Of a DNA stretch of 10,866 bases, positions 9,248 through 10,866 are shown piece after piece. Origin of the DNA: Larix sibirica (lineage: Eukaryota > Streptophyta > Pinopsida > Pinales > Pinaceae); assembly GCA_004151065.3 (NCBI GenBank), contig NWUY0303892086.1, forward strand, positions 1 to 10,866. Direction: 5' to 3'. The notes below the pieces were generated by a model. The model was not told the origin of the DNA, ran no database searches, and was given only the letters and a program-made list of their open reading frames with translations. Position numbers and translations under genes: made by a program. How positions within the stretch are numbered: the stretch's first letter is position 1; each line of letters begins with the position of its first letter.

Positions 9248-10187
9248 AAATTAGCCTTTGTAAAATTACTTAAAGAGTACAAAGACATTTTTGCATGGAC
9301 ATATGATGACTTGAAGACTTTTGACCCTCAGGTGATGCAACACATTATTCCTCTGAAACCTCAATCAAAACCTTTTCAGCAAAAGCTCAGAAAAATGCAC
9401 CCTACCCTAGAACCTGCAGTTAAAAAATAATTGAACAAGATTTTGGCTACCAAGATCATCTTTCTTGTACATCACACTCAATGGGTGGCTAAACGTTTTC
9501 CCGATCAGGAAGAAAAACAAAGACATTCGGCTCTGTGTTGACTTTTGAAAACTCAACTAGTCATCTAAAAAAGATAACTACCCAATCCCTCCCATGGAAC
9601 AGATCTTGCAAAAGATATTTAGATCTGAGATGTTGTCATTACTTGATGGTTTCTCCGGTTACAATCAGGTCCTAATATCATAGGCATATTAGTTGAAAAC
9701 CACCTTTAGGACACCTTGGGGAACTTATGCGTCTAGGAAAATGTTGTTTGGCCTGATAAGTGCAAGAGCTACATTTCAGTGGGAAATGGATGTTTCCTTT
9801 AGAGGTATCATTAACCATGCAGTTGTTGTCTATTTAGATGACATCATTGTCTTCTAAAAACATAGACCAGATCATATCTCACACCTCTGCAAGGGTTTTG
9901 AACGTTGCAGGAGATTCGATGTTTCCCTTAATCCCAAGAAAATGATCTTCATGGTCACCGAGGGGATTATTTTAGGTTTCGTTGTATCAAAAGAAGGAAT
10001 CATGATTGACCCAGAACATATAGAAGCCATATAAAAAATTACATATCCCCCAACCAAGAAAGCAATGCAATCTTTCTTGGGAAAGATTAACTTTGTGAGA
10101 AGGTTTATTCCTATTTTTTATGAGATCGTTCATCCCCTTCAAAATATGATAAAAAAGGATGCCAACTTTACTTGGGGACACAAATAA
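9248..10187 (+). pseudogene. Reverse transcriptase domain, Ty3/gypsy type
   Basis: RT copies element RNA into cDNA. The lead-in EYKDIFAWTYDDLKTFDP and PFQQKLRKMHPTLEP are in the aRNH frame. A single extra base near 9491 shifts reading into the frame used to the window end. Then come IRLCVDF, DNYPIPPMEQIL, motif A LLDGFSGYNQ (catalytic Asp 9645-9647), LKTTFRTPWGTYASRKMLFG, motif C YLDDI (9831-9845, both Asp intact), HLCKGFERCRR, LNPKKMIF, LGFVVSKEGIMIDP and FLGKINFVRRFIP. Motif content and order are complete. In-frame stops at 9546, 9558, 9681, 9690, 9846, 10032 and elsewhere make it non-functional. It is the best-preserved module of the window. Confidence 0.93.
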
Positions 10188-10620
10188 AAGGAGGCGTTCA
10201 TTAATATTAGAGAAGCAATAGAAGAATATCCTACACTCTTAAGCCGCAACTTCAGTAAATATTTCATCCTCTAAACATTTTCCTCATACTTATCTTAAGC
10301 TGTTGTTCTTACTCAAGACAATCATCAAGATCATGAAGTCCCCATTTTGTTTATGAATTCAAACCTTAAAGGGGTTGAACTGAGTTGTCATGAGGTTGAA
10401 AAACAGGTATTCCCTATTTTCAAATTGGTAAAACATTTCCCTCCCCACCTTTTGAAATCCCAAATGAAAATTGTTGTTCCTTACCGCGCTGTTAGAAACC
10501 TATTAGTTTAGAAATAATTAGGGGAGAAAAGGGACCACTGGATGTCTTCCCTTCAAGAATATTATCTAGAAATTAAACCTTCAAAGGTTGTAAGAGGACA
10601 AGGCTTATGTAAGTTGGCTG
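10188..10620 (+). pseudogene. Gypsy-type RNase H (gRNH), catalytic motif missing
   Basis: This domain follows RT in the same frame, as in all Ty3/gypsy elements: EAFINIREAI, then IL-stop-TFSS, AVVLTQDNHQDHEVP, ELSCHEVEKQVFPIFKLVKH, KIVVPYRAVRNLLV, EYYLEIKPSKVVRGQGL. Where active gypsy RNase H has T-D-A-S, this copy has T-F-S-S (10275-10286), so the first catalytic Asp is absent. The EKQ block with its Glu is present. Stops at 10272, 10293, 10509 and 10515 break the frame. The 10509 TAG falls at the same codon as the TAG in the left copy at 1351. If the Asp was already lost in the living family, this domain may have been structural, with activity supplied by the upstream aRNH. Confidence 0.75.
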
Positions 10621-10866
10621 TAGAATCAGCGCACTTGCCTGCTGGTCATTCTGGTTTAATGGTGGATGACTCATTATTGCAAAATGAATTCGGTTTTATT
10701 CCCAATCCCCCAGGTTCCTGGTACACTAATGTTAGAAATTATATTGAAATAGGAAGTGCTCCAGATCACTTAGAACCAAAGAAAAGGAGAGTTGTCAGAT
10801 TCAAGTTAGCACCATGTGTTGGAATATTCTCCCCATCATTTTGTATTTTGCATGCCACTGCATGCA
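10621..10866 (+). pseudogene. Linker before integrase, truncated by window end
   Basis: The frame stays open to the window edge: a Gly/Asn/Pro-containing linker, then GSWYTNVRNYIEIGSAP and EPKKRRVVRFKLAPC. This parallels the left copy, where SWYKDIVYFLL and FDKRKCRSLKLKAMKYY immediately precede the H2C2 zinc finger. After FKLAPC (about 10821) similarity is lost, through either decay or a breakpoint, and no zinc finger is seen in the last 45 bases. Integrase should lie beyond the window if the copy continues. Confidence 0.6.

Larger units (their letters stand above)
5849..10866 (+). mobile_element. Ty3/gypsy retrotransposon (Tat/Ogre-like), right copy, cut by window end
   Basis: On the plus strand the modules run gag, protease, archaeal-type RNase H, reverse transcriptase, gypsy-type RNase H, and a linker that in the left copy precedes the integrase zinc finger. 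The window stops there. Several frame changes are visible (about 6010, the A-run at 6810-6819, about 8185, and 9491), along with more than 20 in-frame stops, so the copy is dead. The pol sequence (YLDD, DGFSGYNQ, LGKINFVRRFIP) is plainly Ty3/gypsy and non-chromoviral in look. The additional archaeal-type RNase H points to the plant Tat/Ogre group. Its place ahead of RT is unusual for that group as I know it. No LTR has been delimited. Confidence 0.9.

Noticed and set aside
10849-10866. TGCATGC direct repeat with a CATGCA (RY-like) motif at the window end
   Set aside because: Short, palindromic by nature and outside any promoter context; it follows decaying pol sequence.
1-10866. A bacterial, phage or defence-type system
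   Set aside because: No operon structure, no intact ORF beyond about 230 codons, and all recognisable protein sequence is plant-type retrotransposon polyprotein.

Overview
The window looks like AT-rich repeat DNA from a plant nuclear genome, most likely a seed plant. It holds decayed Ty3/gypsy (Metaviridae-type) LTR-retrotransposon sequence and no intact gene. There are no operons, ribosome-binding sites, tRNAs, rRNAs or CRISPR arrays. The plant assignment rests on the polyprotein: a gypsy reverse transcriptase, an integrase and an extra archaeal-type RNase H. That combination is known from the plant Tat/Ogre branch. The species cannot be told.

Layout. (1) About 115-1485, minus strand: a pol fragment containing the end of the RT-linked (gypsy-type) RNase H, a linker, the H2C2 zinc finger and the integrase core, split over several frames. 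(2) 1579-2519: AT-rich DNA with no recognised content. (3) About 2658-4133, plus strand: a degraded long reading frame of unknown function with a basic patch and a lysine-rich coiled-coil C-terminus. It may be an extra ORF of a retroelement. (4) 4134-5848: non-coding DNA with a near-perfect 31-nt inverted repeat and a TATA-like box; possibly old LTR or leader sequence, but no LTR boundary can be drawn. (5) 5849-10866, plus strand: a second, longer retroelement copy, running gag, protease, RNase H (archaeal type), reverse transcriptase, gypsy-type RNase H, linker. The window ends just before its integrase.

The two copies point away from each other. They overlap in homology from the gypsy RNase H to the edge of the integrase, where they can be compared: clearly related but distinct subfamilies. 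In a working element of this type, Gag would form the particle, the protease would cut the polyprotein, RT plus RNase H would make cDNA and integrase would insert it. Here every module is broken by stops or frameshifts, and protease, archaeal-type RNase H and integrase have each lost an active-site residue. Most diagnosable stops fit C-to-T or G-to-A change, as expected of old methylated plant heterochromatin.

The most notable feature is the domain order of the right-hand copy: an archaeal-type RNase H upstream of RT, plus a gypsy-type RNase H downstream whose catalytic motif is missing.
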